The notes under the pieces: model-generated | Seen by the model: only the letters and a program-made list of their open reading frames with translations | Database searches by the model: none | What the model was told of the DNA's origin: nothing | Program-made: the position numbers and the translations under genes | NCBI RefSeq assembly: GCF_001422735.1 | Contig: NZ_LMLZ01000020.1 | Location: 142,945-206,944, forward strand | Direction of reading: 5' to 3' | Length of the DNA stretch: 64,000 nt | Source: Acidovorax sp. Leaf78 | GTDB lineage: Bacteria; Pseudomonadota; Gammaproteobacteria; Burkholderiales; Burkholderiaceae_C | Shown: piece by piece, positions 18,566 to 27,379 of the stretch | Position numbering within the stretch: the stretch's first letter is position 1 | How the letters are laid out: every line of letters starts with the position of its first letter

Positions 18566-19129
18566 ATGAACCGCGAACCGCTGGACCCTGCGATGAACGA
18601 CGCCCACACTGCCAACGCCCGCCCCCAGCCCACCGTGTCGCTGTCCCAGCCGCCTGCGGGACTTCCCCGTTTCACGCTCAGCCGCAATGCGCATGGCCGC
18701 TTGGTGCTGACCTTTGCCGACGGGGCCGTGCACGAGGGCGTCACGCCCGTGCGGGCATTCCCGATTGCCGCCCCGGGCGAGGGGCTGTCCCTGGTCGGCA
18801 CCGACGGGCATGAGCTGGTCTGGGTGGACCGCATCGCGCAGCTGGAGGCAGATTCCCTGCGCCTCATCGAAGAAGAGCTCGAAGCCCGGGAGTTTGTGCC
18901 CACTATCGAGAAAATCGTCGCTGTGTCGAGCTTCTCGACCCCCAGCACCTGGGATGTGGTGACCGACCGCGGCGCGGCCAAGCTGGTGCTCAAGGCCGAG
19001 GAAGACATCCGCCGCCTGGGCGGGCGCACCCGGCTGTTGATTGCAGCCAACGACGGCCTGCAGTTCCGCGTGCCCGACACCACCGCGCTGGACAAGCACT
19101 CGCGCAAGCTGCTCGAGCGGTTCCTCTGA
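18566..19129 (+). CDS. Cyanophycin-associated DUF1854 protein
   Basis: A 187-residue soluble protein that starts at the base after the ABC transporter stop codon, so the two are almost certainly co-translated. The N-terminal 30 residues are low-complexity (an alternative ATG lies at 18593). Then follow FTLSRNAHGRLVLTFADG, VRAFPIAAPGEGLSLV and LELVWVD-like segments typical of DUF1854, ending in the helical stretch LDKHSRKLLERFL. Function is unknown; the fixed pairing with the exporter next to cyanophycin synthetases suggests a regulator or partner of the transporter. No catalytic motif is visible. Confidence 0.85.
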   Translation: MNREPLDPAMNDAHTANARPQPTVSLSQPPAGLPRFTLSRNAHGRLVLTFADGAVHEGVTPVRAFPIAAPGEGLSLVGTDGHELVWVDRIAQLEADSLRLIEEELEAREFVPTIEKIVAVSSFSTPSTWDVVTDRGAAKLVLKAEEDIRRLGGRTRLLIAANDGLQFRVPDTTALDKHSRKLLERFL

Positions 19130-19626
19130 CGCCTGGCCGCGCCTGCGGCTTCTCGGGACGAGCGCCCCAGCGGCGGCGCTGCGCACGCCTGCGCACATCT
19201 GCACATTCGGGTCTCTGCATCCGGCCTGACGAGGGCGCTGTACGACGCTGCCTGGAGCGCCAATGGCCTTCATGGGGCGCTTGGATCGCATGGCGCCGGG
19301 GCATTGCCGCGCTGCATGCTCCTGTTAACAGCCGCCTTGCCCGAAAGCGGCTTCGATTTCGTCTTTTTCTGCCAAATGGCGCGCCCACAACGATGCGCAG
19401 GCGTCTCCGTCTCCCGTTCCAATCATCCTGCGAACAGCACCTATGGCTGCTCAAGGCAGCCTTAAGGTCTGCAGGCGGTTCCAAACATGGTCAAACACCT
19501 AGGGAAAACCCTATTTTTTGTTTGATCGGTGAAAAAGACCTAAATTTCCCTTTCTTTTTGCCGTAATGAAGTACGAAGAAGGTGAAAGACCCTCTGCACG
19601 TTTTTACCAACTACCGGGCCCTCGTC
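19130..19626. other. Long intergenic region after the cyanophycin locus
   Basis: No gene is supportable before about 19582-19627. An imperfect hairpin (GCCGCCTT...AAAGCGGC) followed by a T-rich stretch at about 19330-19367 could terminate the ABC/DUF1854 transcript. From 19500 to 19570 the sequence is AT-rich and may hold the promoter of the next gene. Confidence 0.45.
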
Positions 19627-20058
19627 ATGCAAATGCCACCTGTCGACCGATCGCCGAGTTGGCGTCCTCAGGGCGCTGATTTGTATTCCACCGGGGCCTC
19701 CGGCGCGCCACCGGTGCGCCCAGTCAACGCTCCCAACCCCGTCGAGTCCATGGACCGGCTGGGCGAGGGCGCCATCGTGCGAGAGCCGGACAAGCCGTCC
19801 AACCCCGACACCGCCAACCGCGACTGGACCGAGGTCAAGAAAAAAGACACCGTCGAGGAGCCGCCAGAGCCCCCCAAGGAGCCCATCTACAAGCAGCTGC
19901 TCGAACTGATCCAGTCCATGTGGCGCGCCAGCGGCAGCGCGGTGGAAGTGGCCCAGGACATCAACAAGATGACCCTGCAGGAGCGCCTGGCCCAGCAGGC
20001 CAAGAACGAGCCGCTGATCTACTCGGACCCGAAGGTCAAGCGCACGGGCGGGCTGTAG
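19627..20058 (+). CDS. Hypothetical protein, Pro/Glu-rich with C-terminal amphipathic helices
   Basis: 143 residues from the ATG at 19627 (MQMPPVDRSPSW). An upstream GTG at 19582, preceded by the purine-rich GAAGAAG, would add 15 residues and is a real alternative. The first 85 residues are disordered and rich in Pro, Asp and Glu; the last 55 (PIYKQLLELIQSMW, VEVAQDINKMTLQERL) are predicted helices. No known domain was recognised and there is no signal peptide. A strong terminator follows, so it is probably a single-gene unit. Confidence 0.7.
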   Translation: MQMPPVDRSPSWRPQGADLYSTGASGAPPVRPVNAPNPVESMDRLGEGAIVREPDKPSNPDTANRDWTEVKKKDTVEEPPEPPKEPIYKQLLELIQSMWRASGSAVEVAQDINKMTLQERLAQQAKNEPLIYSDPKVKRTGGL

Positions 20059-20085
20059 GCGGCCGACAGGTTCGTCCGTCGCCCA

Positions 20086-20128
20086 AAGAAAAAGCGCAGT
20101 GCGGTTTCGCAGTGCGCTTTTTCTTTTT
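20086..20128 (+). terminator. Intrinsic terminator
   Basis: The arms GAAAAAGCGCA and TGCGCTTTTTC pair over 11 bases around a 14-base loop and run into TTTTTCTTTTT, just after the hypothetical gene ending at 20058. The A-tract on the left arm makes it able to work in both directions. Confidence 0.85.
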
Positions 20129-20240
20129 GGATGGGGCTTTTGACGTGGGTTGCGGCAGGTCGATCCAGAGGCGGGCAGCGGGGGGGCCGGCTGCCGTGGG
20201 TAGGGTGGGCCGCTCTCACCGTCTGCTGGGTGTTCGATGG

Positions 20241-20300
20241 AATTGCTATTAAAAATATAGCTGGTGGTGCTTGCTGAGTAAGCGGTAAAAGCCATTTTTG
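20241..20300 (+). repeat. Dispersed repeat R1, copy B
   Basis: Blocks TTGCTATTAAAAATATAGCTGGTGG, TGCTTGCTGAGTAAGCGGTAAAAGCC follow the same order as in the other R1 copies. Confidence 0.75.
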
Positions 20301-20461
20301 GCATTTTTGATCAGAAAAACAGCTGCACTGGCACCGCTTGGGCTTTGCTGGGCCAGCCAGCGACCAAGATGGTCGATGGTGAACCCATGTCATCCCATGC
20401 CATGCCGATCCCGCCCAAGCTTCAGCACTCCCAGATACCCAAGACCGATGCCGGCGCCCAG

Positions 20462-21013
20462 TCAGGGCTGCGCTGAAGACGCTTTCGGCAAGGGGGCTGC
20501 CGGCGGTGGCTCGGACGCCAAGGCCGGTGCCGCTGTGGGAGCTGGTGTTGTGACTGGCGCCGGTGCCGGTGCCGGGGCTGCGGCTGCTGGTGCCGATGGC
20601 TGCGGGCTTGCAGCAGCCTGCTCTGCCTTTTTGCGGTCCCGCTCGGCACGGTACTTGGCGGCGAAGGCGCGGACTTCCGCGTACGAGGCAAAGCCGTCGT
20701 GGTCTGTGTCCGCATCATCGAAAGCCGCGGCCAGGCGGGGGAACAGCTTGACCTCAGACCGGCTCAGCTTGCCGTCGCCGTTGAAGTCCAGCATCTTGAA
20801 CTCGCGTATCGCCTTGATCTCGCCTTTAGAGAGGCCAGGCTGCGATTCGTCGGGCACCGCAGTGGGGGCTGCGGCAGGTGGTGGCGCTTTCGCGTTCGCT
20901 GGCTGCTGCGAGAACGCGTTGCCACATAACGCAGTGGCACCCAGAACGATGGAGGCAATGGACGCGATGGATGTGATCGATGCCAGTGACGTGTTTGAAA
21001 TTGTTTTGCGCAA
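20462..21013 (-). CDS. Secreted EF-hand calcium-binding protein (TTG start)
   Basis: 183 residues. TTG at 21013 is chosen because AAGGAG lies 7 bases upstream and the resulting N-terminus (RKTISNTSLASITS...LGATALCGNAFS-QQ) is a good signal peptide; an ATG at 21058 would add 15 unlikely residues. Two EF-hand loops are clear: residues 76-87 (DFNGDGKLSRSE) and 102-113 (DTDHDGFASYAE), each with the acidic 1, 3, 5 and 12 positions. Both flanks are Pro/Ala-rich linkers. It is probably a periplasmic or exported calcium-binding protein. It is convergent with the hypothetical gene to its left; role unknown. Confidence 0.85.
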   Translation of the reverse strand: MRKTISNTSLASITSIASIASIVLGATALCGNAFSQQPANAKAPPPAAAPTAVPDESQPGLSKGEIKAIREFKMLDFNGDGKLSRSEVKLFPRLAAAFDDADTDHDGFASYAEVRAFAAKYRAERDRKKAEQAAASPQPSAPAAAAPAPAPAPVTTPAPTAAPALASEPPPAAPLPKASSAQP

Positions 21014-21019
21014 TACAGG

Positions 21020-21025
21020 CTCCTT
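21020..21025 (-). promoter_or_regulatory. Ribosome-binding site for the TTG start of the EF-hand gene
   Basis: AAGGAG on the minus strand, ideally spaced before the TTG at 21013. It decides the start codon. Confidence 0.65.
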
Positions 21026-21189
21026 CGACGCAAGGTCGTGATGGTGGCATGGTGTCACAGGTGGGCCCCCAGCCCGCGGATTGCAACGGGGGCTTTGCAG
21101 CCTTCACCCAGTGTTGCAGGGGCTTTGCAGAACTTTTCAGGCTGTGGCGAGCGGGGGTGCGGGTGCCCTCAGGCGCCCGGCGGCGGCGT

Positions 21190-22107
21190 CTACTGGCCGT
21201 CGGCCTTGAGCGGGTTCGAGATGCCGCTGTTCACGTGGCCCGCTGGCACATGGCGCGCGGCGGATGTCGCATGGCCCGTCTGGTCGTCGAAGAAGAAGTC
21301 GGGCTCAAACTCGCGCAGGAACGGGCCCTTTTCCAGTCCGCCCAAAAACATGGCCTCGTCTACGGCCAGGTTCCATTTCAGAAGGGTGTTGATGGCGCGC
21401 TCATGGGCGGGCGCGCTGCGGGCCGTGACCAGCGCAGTGCGCAGCTTCATGCCTGCGGCGCCGGCTTGCTGCTGCAACTGGTGCAGGGCGGCCAGCAGTG
21501 GCTTGAACGGGCCACCTGACAGGGGCAGCGCCGCCTTGCTGATCTCGTGCAGTTGAAACGCCGCCAGCCCCTCGGCCTGGTACACGCGCTCGGCCTCGTC
21601 GGAGAACAGCACCGCGTCGCCGTCGAAGGCGATGCGCAGCTCGTTCGGGTAGTTGGAGCCGGCCGCAGCCGAATCGGTGAGAACCCGCGCCGCCGGGAAG
21701 CCCAGCGCCAGCGCCTCGCTCACGTCCTTCTCGTTGGCCGACAGGAACAGGTGCGCGCCCAGCGGACGCAGGTACTTGAACGGGTCGCGGCCCTGGGTGA
21801 ACACGCCGCGCTCCAGCGGCAATCCGGCGTTGTGGGCCGAATGAAAAATGCGCAGCGCACTCACCGGGTCGTTGCGCGACAGGATGACCACCTCCACCGG
21901 CCGCGCATCGGCCGTGTTGAAGGCCAGCAGCTTGTTCACCAGCGGAAACGCCACGCCAGGCTTGGCCGGCACATGCAGCCGCTGCTGCTGCAGCTCCATG
22001 TAGGGGCGCGGGTCCAGCGGGTCGAAGATGCGGTTTTCTTCCTCGAAGTCGAACAGCGCCCGTGAGGAGATCGCCACTACGAGCTTGTCGTCCAGAGTCA
22101 ACGCCAT
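21190..22107 (-). CDS. Cytosolic 5'-nucleotidase family protein
   Basis: A 305-residue HAD-like protein of the family containing cytosolic 5'-nucleotidase IA-type enzymes, which dephosphorylate nucleoside monophosphates. Recognisable parts: the opening LVVAISSRALFDFEEEN (SRALFDFE replaces the classical HAD DxD start in this family), VVILSRNDPVSALRIF, the acidic strand LRIAFDGDAVLFSDEAERV, and near the end DFFFDDQTGHA. It has no signal peptide. The length fits the family. It lies downstream of gspF on the same strand, with about 70 bases between. Confidence 0.85.
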   Translation of the reverse strand: MALTLDDKLVVAISSRALFDFEEENRIFDPLDPRPYMELQQQRLHVPAKPGVAFPLVNKLLAFNTADARPVEVVILSRNDPVSALRIFHSAHNAGLPLERGVFTQGRDPFKYLRPLGAHLFLSANEKDVSEALALGFPAARVLTDSAAAGSNYPNELRIAFDGDAVLFSDEAERVYQAEGLAAFQLHEISKAALPLSGGPFKPLLAALHQLQQQAGAAGMKLRTALVTARSAPAHERAINTLLKWNLAVDEAMFLGGLEKGPFLREFEPDFFFDDQTGHATSAARHVPAGHVNSGISNPLKADGQ

Positions 22108-22177
22108 GGTGTTTCCTAACGTCCATTGCCGCCCGGCGGGCCGCCCAGCGCAGGGGCGCGGCGCCGGGCTGCTTTTC

Positions 22178-23410
22178 TTATTTCACGAACTGGTTGAGCT
22201 GGATGATGGGCAGCAGCACGGCCAGCACGATCATCATGACGATGAGGCCCATGCCCACGATGAGCAGTGGCTCCAGGATGGTGGCCAGCGCCATGGCGCG
22301 GCGCTGCACCTCGGTCGACAGCTGGCGTGCGGCACGCTGCAGCATTACCGGCAGCTGGCCGGTTTGCTCGCCCAGCCGCGCGAACATCGACAACAGGCCC
22401 GGAAAGCGCTTTTTCTGCGCCAGGGCCGAGGCCAGCGGGGCGCCTTCGCGCACCAGTACCAGCGCATCGAGCGCGTCGGCACGCAGCGCCTGGTTGCTCA
22501 GGGTTTCGGCAGCGGCCTGCAGCGCTTTGAGGATGGGCACCCCGGCGCCCGACAGCATGGCCAGCGTGCTGGCAAACCGCGCCGCGTTGTAGCCCCGCGC
22601 CAGCTTGCCCACCAGGGGCAGGTTGAGCCACGCGGCGTCGAACCTTTCGCGCACCGAGCCGATGGTCAGCGCCCAGCGCCCGGCGCTGCCCAGCACCACC
22701 AAGGCCAGCAGCATCGCCCAGCCGTAGTTGCGCACAAAGGCGCTGATGCCCAGCATGGCGACGGTCAGGAAGGGCAGCGCGCGCTTGGTGCCCGCAAACA
22801 CGCTGGCCACCTGCGGCACCACGTAGCCCACCAGGAACAGCACGATCACGATGGCCACGATGGTCACGATGGCCGGGTAGAGCGCCGCGCCCATCAGCTT
22901 GGCCTTGAGCGCCTGGCGCTCTTCCAGGTCGTCGGCCAGCCGCTCCAGCACCAGACCCAGGTTGCCGCTGTGCTCGCCCGCGCCGATCACGGCGCAGTAG
23001 ATGTCCGAGAATTCGCGCCGGTGCTGCGACAGCGCGCGCGCAAACGACGCGCCGGCGTTGACCTCGGCCCGCAGGGCCGCGACCAGGTGGCGCTGGCGCT
23101 CGTCCTCAGCCTCTTCCGACAACGCGGTCAGTGCGCGCTCCAGCGGCAGGCCGGACGACACCAGCCCCGCAAGCTGGCGGGTCCAGATGGACAGCGCCGT
23201 GGCGCCGAAGACCGGCCGGGTGAACAAGCGCTGGCCCAGGCCGGGCGCGCCGCCCTGGGTCGATTGGCCCGTCTGCACCATCTCCACCGACAGGGGCACC
23301 AGCGCCTGGGCCCGCAGCAGGCCGCGCGCGGCCTTGGCGGTGTCGGCCTCCATGAGGCCCTTGCGGGTCTGACCCTGGGCGTCCAGGGCTTCAAAGGAAA
23401 AAGCGGGCAT
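22178..23410 (-). CDS. gspF: Type II secretion system inner-membrane protein GspF (orphan)
   Basis: A 410-residue GspF/PilC-family protein. The N-terminal cytoplasmic part starts FSFEALDAQGQTRKGLMEAD. Two repeated T2SSF domains follow (about 70-195 and 272-395), with LSIWTRQLAGLVSSGLPLERAL and FASTLAMLSGAGVPILKAL as paired openings. Three membrane segments fit: VTIVAIVIVLFLVGYVV, WAMLLALVVLGSAG and LLIVGMGLIVMMIVLAVLL. GspF rather than PilC is preferred from the opening and from LARGYNAARFA. No other secretion gene is adjacent, so its apparatus must be encoded elsewhere. Confidence 0.9.
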   Translation of the reverse strand: MPAFSFEALDAQGQTRKGLMEADTAKAARGLLRAQALVPLSVEMVQTGQSTQGGAPGLGQRLFTRPVFGATALSIWTRQLAGLVSSGLPLERALTALSEEAEDERQRHLVAALRAEVNAGASFARALSQHRREFSDIYCAVIGAGEHSGNLGLVLERLADDLEERQALKAKLMGAALYPAIVTIVAIVIVLFLVGYVVPQVASVFAGTKRALPFLTVAMLGISAFVRNYGWAMLLALVVLGSAGRWALTIGSVRERFDAAWLNLPLVGKLARGYNAARFASTLAMLSGAGVPILKALQAAAETLSNQALRADALDALVLVREGAPLASALAQKKRFPGLLSMFARLGEQTGQLPVMLQRAARQLSTEVQRRAMALATILEPLLIVGMGLIVMMIVLAVLLPIIQLNQFVK

Positions 23411-23613
23411 GCGGCGTGGGCGTGGGGCGTGAAGAGGCGGTCTGTGTGCCGGCTGCCCGGTTGGGGGCGGTCACCGGCAGAGCATTCGGTAGCCCGAGAT
23501 GGTAGCCGCTACCCGTGGGCCGTTTCGCAGACTGCGTCACGCAATCCCTTCGCGCGGTGCTTTGCGTGATCTCCTTGCGCAGGCCCTGGCGTGTCGCCCG
23601 CTGCGCGCCGGCT

Positions 23614-24654
<1,041 letters not shown>

Positions 24655-24855
24655 GCACCTATTGTCTTGCGCGCAAGGTATTTGTGCCGGCAGGGTCACC
24701 AGAGCCGGCTGCGCCAGAAGGGTTGCCTTCGGGCCGAACAGGCACGGCGCAATTTTTTGATAGCCAAAAATGCTCGGGCGACACAAAATGTTTCAAGCCA
24801 TTTCTGGCGGGACGATTTTCGGCCCCGTGCACGGGGGCCTTTACCGGTAATTAGC

Positions 24856-25341
24856 ATGGGTTTTTTCAGCCGCCTGTTCAAGATCAAGGAACAAGATCCC
24901 GCCAGCCCCGACACCACCTGGGCCCTGGAGGAAAACGGCAGCGAACTGGTGCTGGATGCCGAGTACGCGTCGATGCTGATGACCGAGATCGACATCGACG
25001 CCGCCATCGCCAGCCACGAGCGGTGGCGCCTGCAACTGCAGGACATGGTCAACGGCCGCTCGCAAGAGGTCATGCGCCCCGAGCGCATCTGCCAGGACGA
25101 CCGCTGCGACCTGGGCCGCTGGCTCTACGGCACGGGCAAGGTGCGCCTGGGGCATTTCCCGGCGTTTGCGATGCTGGTGGCCCGGCACAAGTACTTTCAC
25201 CAACAGGCGGCCGACGTGGTGACGATCTTCCAGGCGGGGGAGCAGCAAAAGGCGGTGCAGCTGCTCAACAGCAGCTGCCGGCATGCGTCGAACCAGGTGT
25301 TGTTGCTGCTCAAGGAACTCAAGCGGGGTTTGGGGCGGTGA
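24856..25341 (+). CDS. Stand-alone CZB (chemoreceptor zinc-binding) domain protein
   Basis: 161 residues, soluble. Residues 48-160 form a CZB four-helix domain with the expected zinc ligands H54, C84 (CDLGRWLYG, W89), H111 and H115 (RHKYFHQQA). In characterised CZB domains zinc affinity changes with cysteine oxidation, for example by hypochlorite, and modulates an attached chemoreceptor or diguanylate cyclase. Here the domain stands alone after a short N-terminal MGFFSRLFKI amphipathic segment that could touch the membrane, so it must act in trans or simply sense zinc or oxidants. No chemotaxis genes are in the window. Confidence 0.88.
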   Translation: MGFFSRLFKIKEQDPASPDTTWALEENGSELVLDAEYASMLMTEIDIDAAIASHERWRLQLQDMVNGRSQEVMRPERICQDDRCDLGRWLYGTGKVRLGHFPAFAMLVARHKYFHQQAADVVTIFQAGEQQKAVQLLNSSCRHASNQVLLLLKELKRGLGR

Positions 25342-25570
25342 ACTGATCGGTTGAGTCTCAAAGTTTCTTGCACCAAATGCCTAGCAAAAAAAAAGCATTG
25401 TGTTTTGCGATGCACCCTTACGACCGCTGATACACAGCTCTTACATCTGTAGACACGGGAAATTCTAGAAAAACCGTCTTCAGTGGATATTCTCCGGCGC
25501 GCATTGATTGGCTGTTCATGACAGCCTCAGCGCACCAAAAATACCAACTGAAAACTAAGAGGGATTCCCG

Positions 25571-25936
25571 ATGGACCGCCATCCACAGTTGACGCTCGCC
25601 ACTTTGGCATCTGGCGTAAACGCAGTCTCGCCTGTATGTTTGCAATTCGAATTGGGCGAGGTTTTCGATTTCGGTAAGGACCTGACCCAGTCGGGTAGTC
25701 AGACCGATGCCGAGGTCAGCAACTACTGCGGCCGGATGGCCGCAGAGAGCAATCGCCTGTACCGCCTCGCCCTCGCATGCCGCCTCTGCGGTTCGCGCCT
25801 GAGCAAGCTCACCGCAGGCCTGGGTACGACGGCCAAAAAAGGTGTCAGCAAGGGCTCCATCCAGGCCGCACAGTGCATCAGCACGTTGCGCAAAGCAGTC
25901 TCTTGCGCGAAGCAGTTGAAGATGCAGCAGGCCTGA
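25571..25936 (+). CDS. Hypothetical helical Cys-containing protein upstream of the ART toxin
   Basis: 121 residues, preceded by an AGAGGG ribosome-binding site. Mostly helical after residue 35, with five cysteines between about residue 50 and the C-terminus. No signal peptide or membrane segment and no recognised family. Its stop lies 6 bases before the predicted ADP-ribosyltransferase gene, so the two are co-transcribed. An adaptor or chaperone for the toxin is one possibility, but nothing in the sequence proves it. Base composition is less GC-rich than in the core genes. Confidence 0.72.
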   Translation: MDRHPQLTLATLASGVNAVSPVCLQFELGEVFDFGKDLTQSGSQTDAEVSNYCGRMAAESNRLYRLALACRLCGSRLSKLTAGLGTTAKKGVSKGSIQAAQCISTLRKAVSCAKQLKMQQA

Positions 25937-25942
25937 ACGAAA

Positions 25943-26512
25943 ATGATGCCTACCAAAAAGAACACCAGTGTCTATTGCCATCCCATGGGCTGTCCAAGGC
26001 CGATTGAGTTGTCTGACGCAAGCAGTTTGCTTTGGCGCCTCAAAACTTTGTACGAAGCTACTACTTCAGTCGCTAGTGATGCCACTCAGTTTTGGGCCGA
26101 TATAGCTGTTCAGTCGAAGAGTCCCCTTGCCCCGTTGGCAAACATCCCGGGCGGCTTTGCTGCACTATGGACTCCGGGAGTTGCTCCTGTTACTGCGCTT
26201 ACTTTGGGGGCGGCTGGCTTCTCGTTCGTCAACATCCCCAAAACGCTGGTTCACTTCTCTACTACGGCCGGAGCGAGTGGAATTGTGGCGGATTCCGCCA
26301 TCAATCCATCTCTCAACATGCTCAAGAATGCTTTGTTCGGGCCAGGTATTTATCTCGCAAGGGTGGGACGTCCAGTCAATCTTTTTATCAACAGAACGTC
26401 GTTAACTCCTATAGTTATTTCGACTCCCGCAGGTGTTGCTAGAATTGTTCCATACCTGGTTTATGTTCGTTGGGGTGTCACCCCTTTGGCAGTTAATATT
26501 ATAAATAAATGA
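25943..26512 (+). CDS. Predicted ADP-ribosyltransferase toxin (Tox-ART-HYD1-like)
   Basis: 189 residues. Residues 100-189 show the pattern of HYD1-type ADP-ribosyltransferase toxin domains: an H104-F-S-T strand, GASGI, D..INPSL, then FGPGIY137LARVG. This is the H...(T)..G..GI...-I.PS....-GpGvYLt arrangement with the NAD-contacting His and Tyr in place; the third motif residue is not certain. Such domains usually sit at the C-terminus of polymorphic toxins; here the protein is short, with a preceding Ala/Pro-rich hydrophobic stretch (about 65-98) and no classical signal peptide. Its stop codon overlaps the start of a 45-residue membrane ORF (ATGA), a typical toxin-immunity arrangement. Strongly AT-shifted at its 3' end. 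Confidence 0.7.
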   Translation: MMPTKKNTSVYCHPMGCPRPIELSDASSLLWRLKTLYEATTSVASDATQFWADIAVQSKSPLAPLANIPGGFAALWTPGVAPVTALTLGAAGFSFVNIPKTLVHFSTTAGASGIVADSAINPSLNMLKNALFGPGIYLARVGRPVNLFINRTSLTPIVISTPAGVARIVPYLVYVRWGVTPLAVNIINK

Positions 26513-26646
26513 GGTTTAGAAAAATACTCGAATACGCTGCGGTCCCTTTTGCATGGGGCTGTTGGCTATGGGTGTTGTACAGCCATCAATGGTGGTGGAT
26601 GGCTGTTTCAGTTATTCCATATATCTTGTTGAGAAATAGGTCGTAG
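26509..26646 (+). CDS. 45-residue membrane microprotein overlapping the ART toxin gene
   Basis: The ATG overlaps the toxin stop codon (ATGA), implying translational coupling. The peptide begins MRFRKILEYAAVPFAWG, has Trp-rich hydrophobic runs (WLWVLY and WWWMAVSVIPYILL) consistent with one or two short membrane segments, and ends LRNRS before TAG. It is a candidate immunity protein or regulator of the toxin. It may alternatively be a decayed gene end, but the overlap, length and clean hydrophobic pattern support a real gene. Confidence 0.55.
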   Translation: MRFRKILEYAAVPFAWGCWLWVLYSHQWWWMAVSVIPYILLRNRS

Positions 26647-26660
26647 GTCGTCTGGGTCTG

Positions 26661-26924
26661 ATGAGTTTGATGAAATCATTTGTAGTCTTCATTTTCATAT
26701 TGATTGGCTGTCAAGAGTCGCAGATTAATTGGCTGGCAACTGAACGTGTAGATGTTTATAAAAATGACGATAGTTTTGAGGTTCTATTTCGCATATTGCC
26801 TGGCGAAATGTGTGGCTTGTCGTTGCACTGGGAAGCGACGAAAGCCGCTGGATATAAAAAAGTAATATGTGAAGCAGGCGAAGGTTGGGTGATTGATGAC
26901 AGGTCATTCAAGCGCGCAGACTAG
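26661..26924 (+). CDS. Small predicted lipoprotein with SH3-like pattern
   Basis: 87 residues with a short signal sequence MSLMKSFVVFIFILIG followed by C17 in a lipobox-like context (LIGC), so it is probably a lipid-anchored periplasmic protein (alternative ATG at 26670). The mature part ATERVDVYKNDDSF.VLFRILPGEMCGL resembles a bacterial SH3-type beta barrel. It lies 14 bases after the membrane microprotein and is AT-rich. In context it could be a periplasmic immunity factor against the neighbouring toxin, which is inference only. Confidence 0.68.
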   Translation: MSLMKSFVVFIFILIGCQESQINWLATERVDVYKNDDSFEVLFRILPGEMCGLSLHWEATKAAGYKKVICEAGEGWVIDDRSFKRAD

Positions 26925-26960
26925 ATTCTGCGGAGGTCGCGTGTCTGCACGGAATGAGAA

Positions 26961-27341
26961 ATGCCGACAAACTGGATCAATCAGATAAATCGCTACTTTT
27001 TGGACACTATCGCCAAGCGGACCCACCGTAGATATCGTTCATCAAGCCGAACGTTGCTGCCCATGTCACCAGTTCTCATTGACCAGTTGGTGCGCCTTGA
27101 CCTGGCTTCTCACGCAGGGTTCGTTGGCGAAACATGGGTCTTGTGGGGCTCGCTTGTCGATGGCACACCCACCGCGATCAGCGAAACCGATCCTGGCTGG
27201 CAAACTATGCGCAGTGCGCTTGAGCAAAGCGGGCGATTGCATGTGGCACTGCATGAGGCTGAATTGCGCTTACTGGCTGATCCGGACCGACAGCCTGCTT
27301 GTCTTATCGGCGACGCAAGGCGGCGCCACGTGACGCTGTAG
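26961..27341 (+). CDS. Hypothetical protein in the accessory patch
   Basis: 126 residues with a basic N-terminus (KRTHRRYRSSSR). The more protein-like part starts at an internal Met (MSPVLIDQLVRLDL, about 27063), and ETWVLWGSLVDGTPTAI and LHVALHEAELRLLADPD suggest a mixed alpha/beta fold. No family recognised and no signal peptide. It follows the lipoprotein gene on the same strand with a 36-base gap. Whether the N-terminal 34 residues are translated is unclear. Confidence 0.6.
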   Translation: MPTNWINQINRYFLDTIAKRTHRRYRSSSRTLLPMSPVLIDQLVRLDLASHAGFVGETWVLWGSLVDGTPTAISETDPGWQTMRSALEQSGRLHVALHEAELRLLADPDRQPACLIGDARRRHVTL

Positions 27342-27379
27342 AAAAAATTAAGCGCCAAGACACAGCCAAGTACCAATAG

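Larger units (their letters stand above)
20059..20461. other. Convergent intergenic region with terminator and R1 repeat
   Basis: This 403-base stretch holds the terminator at 20086-20128 and R1 copy B at 20241-20300. The rest shows no credible coding potential. Confidence 0.65.

Noticed and set aside
16358..19291. A 977-codon open frame on the minus strand opposite the ABC transporter and DUF1854 genes
   Set aside because: Shadow frame: composition is Gln/His/Ala-rich without motifs, whereas the plus strand encodes recognised domains.
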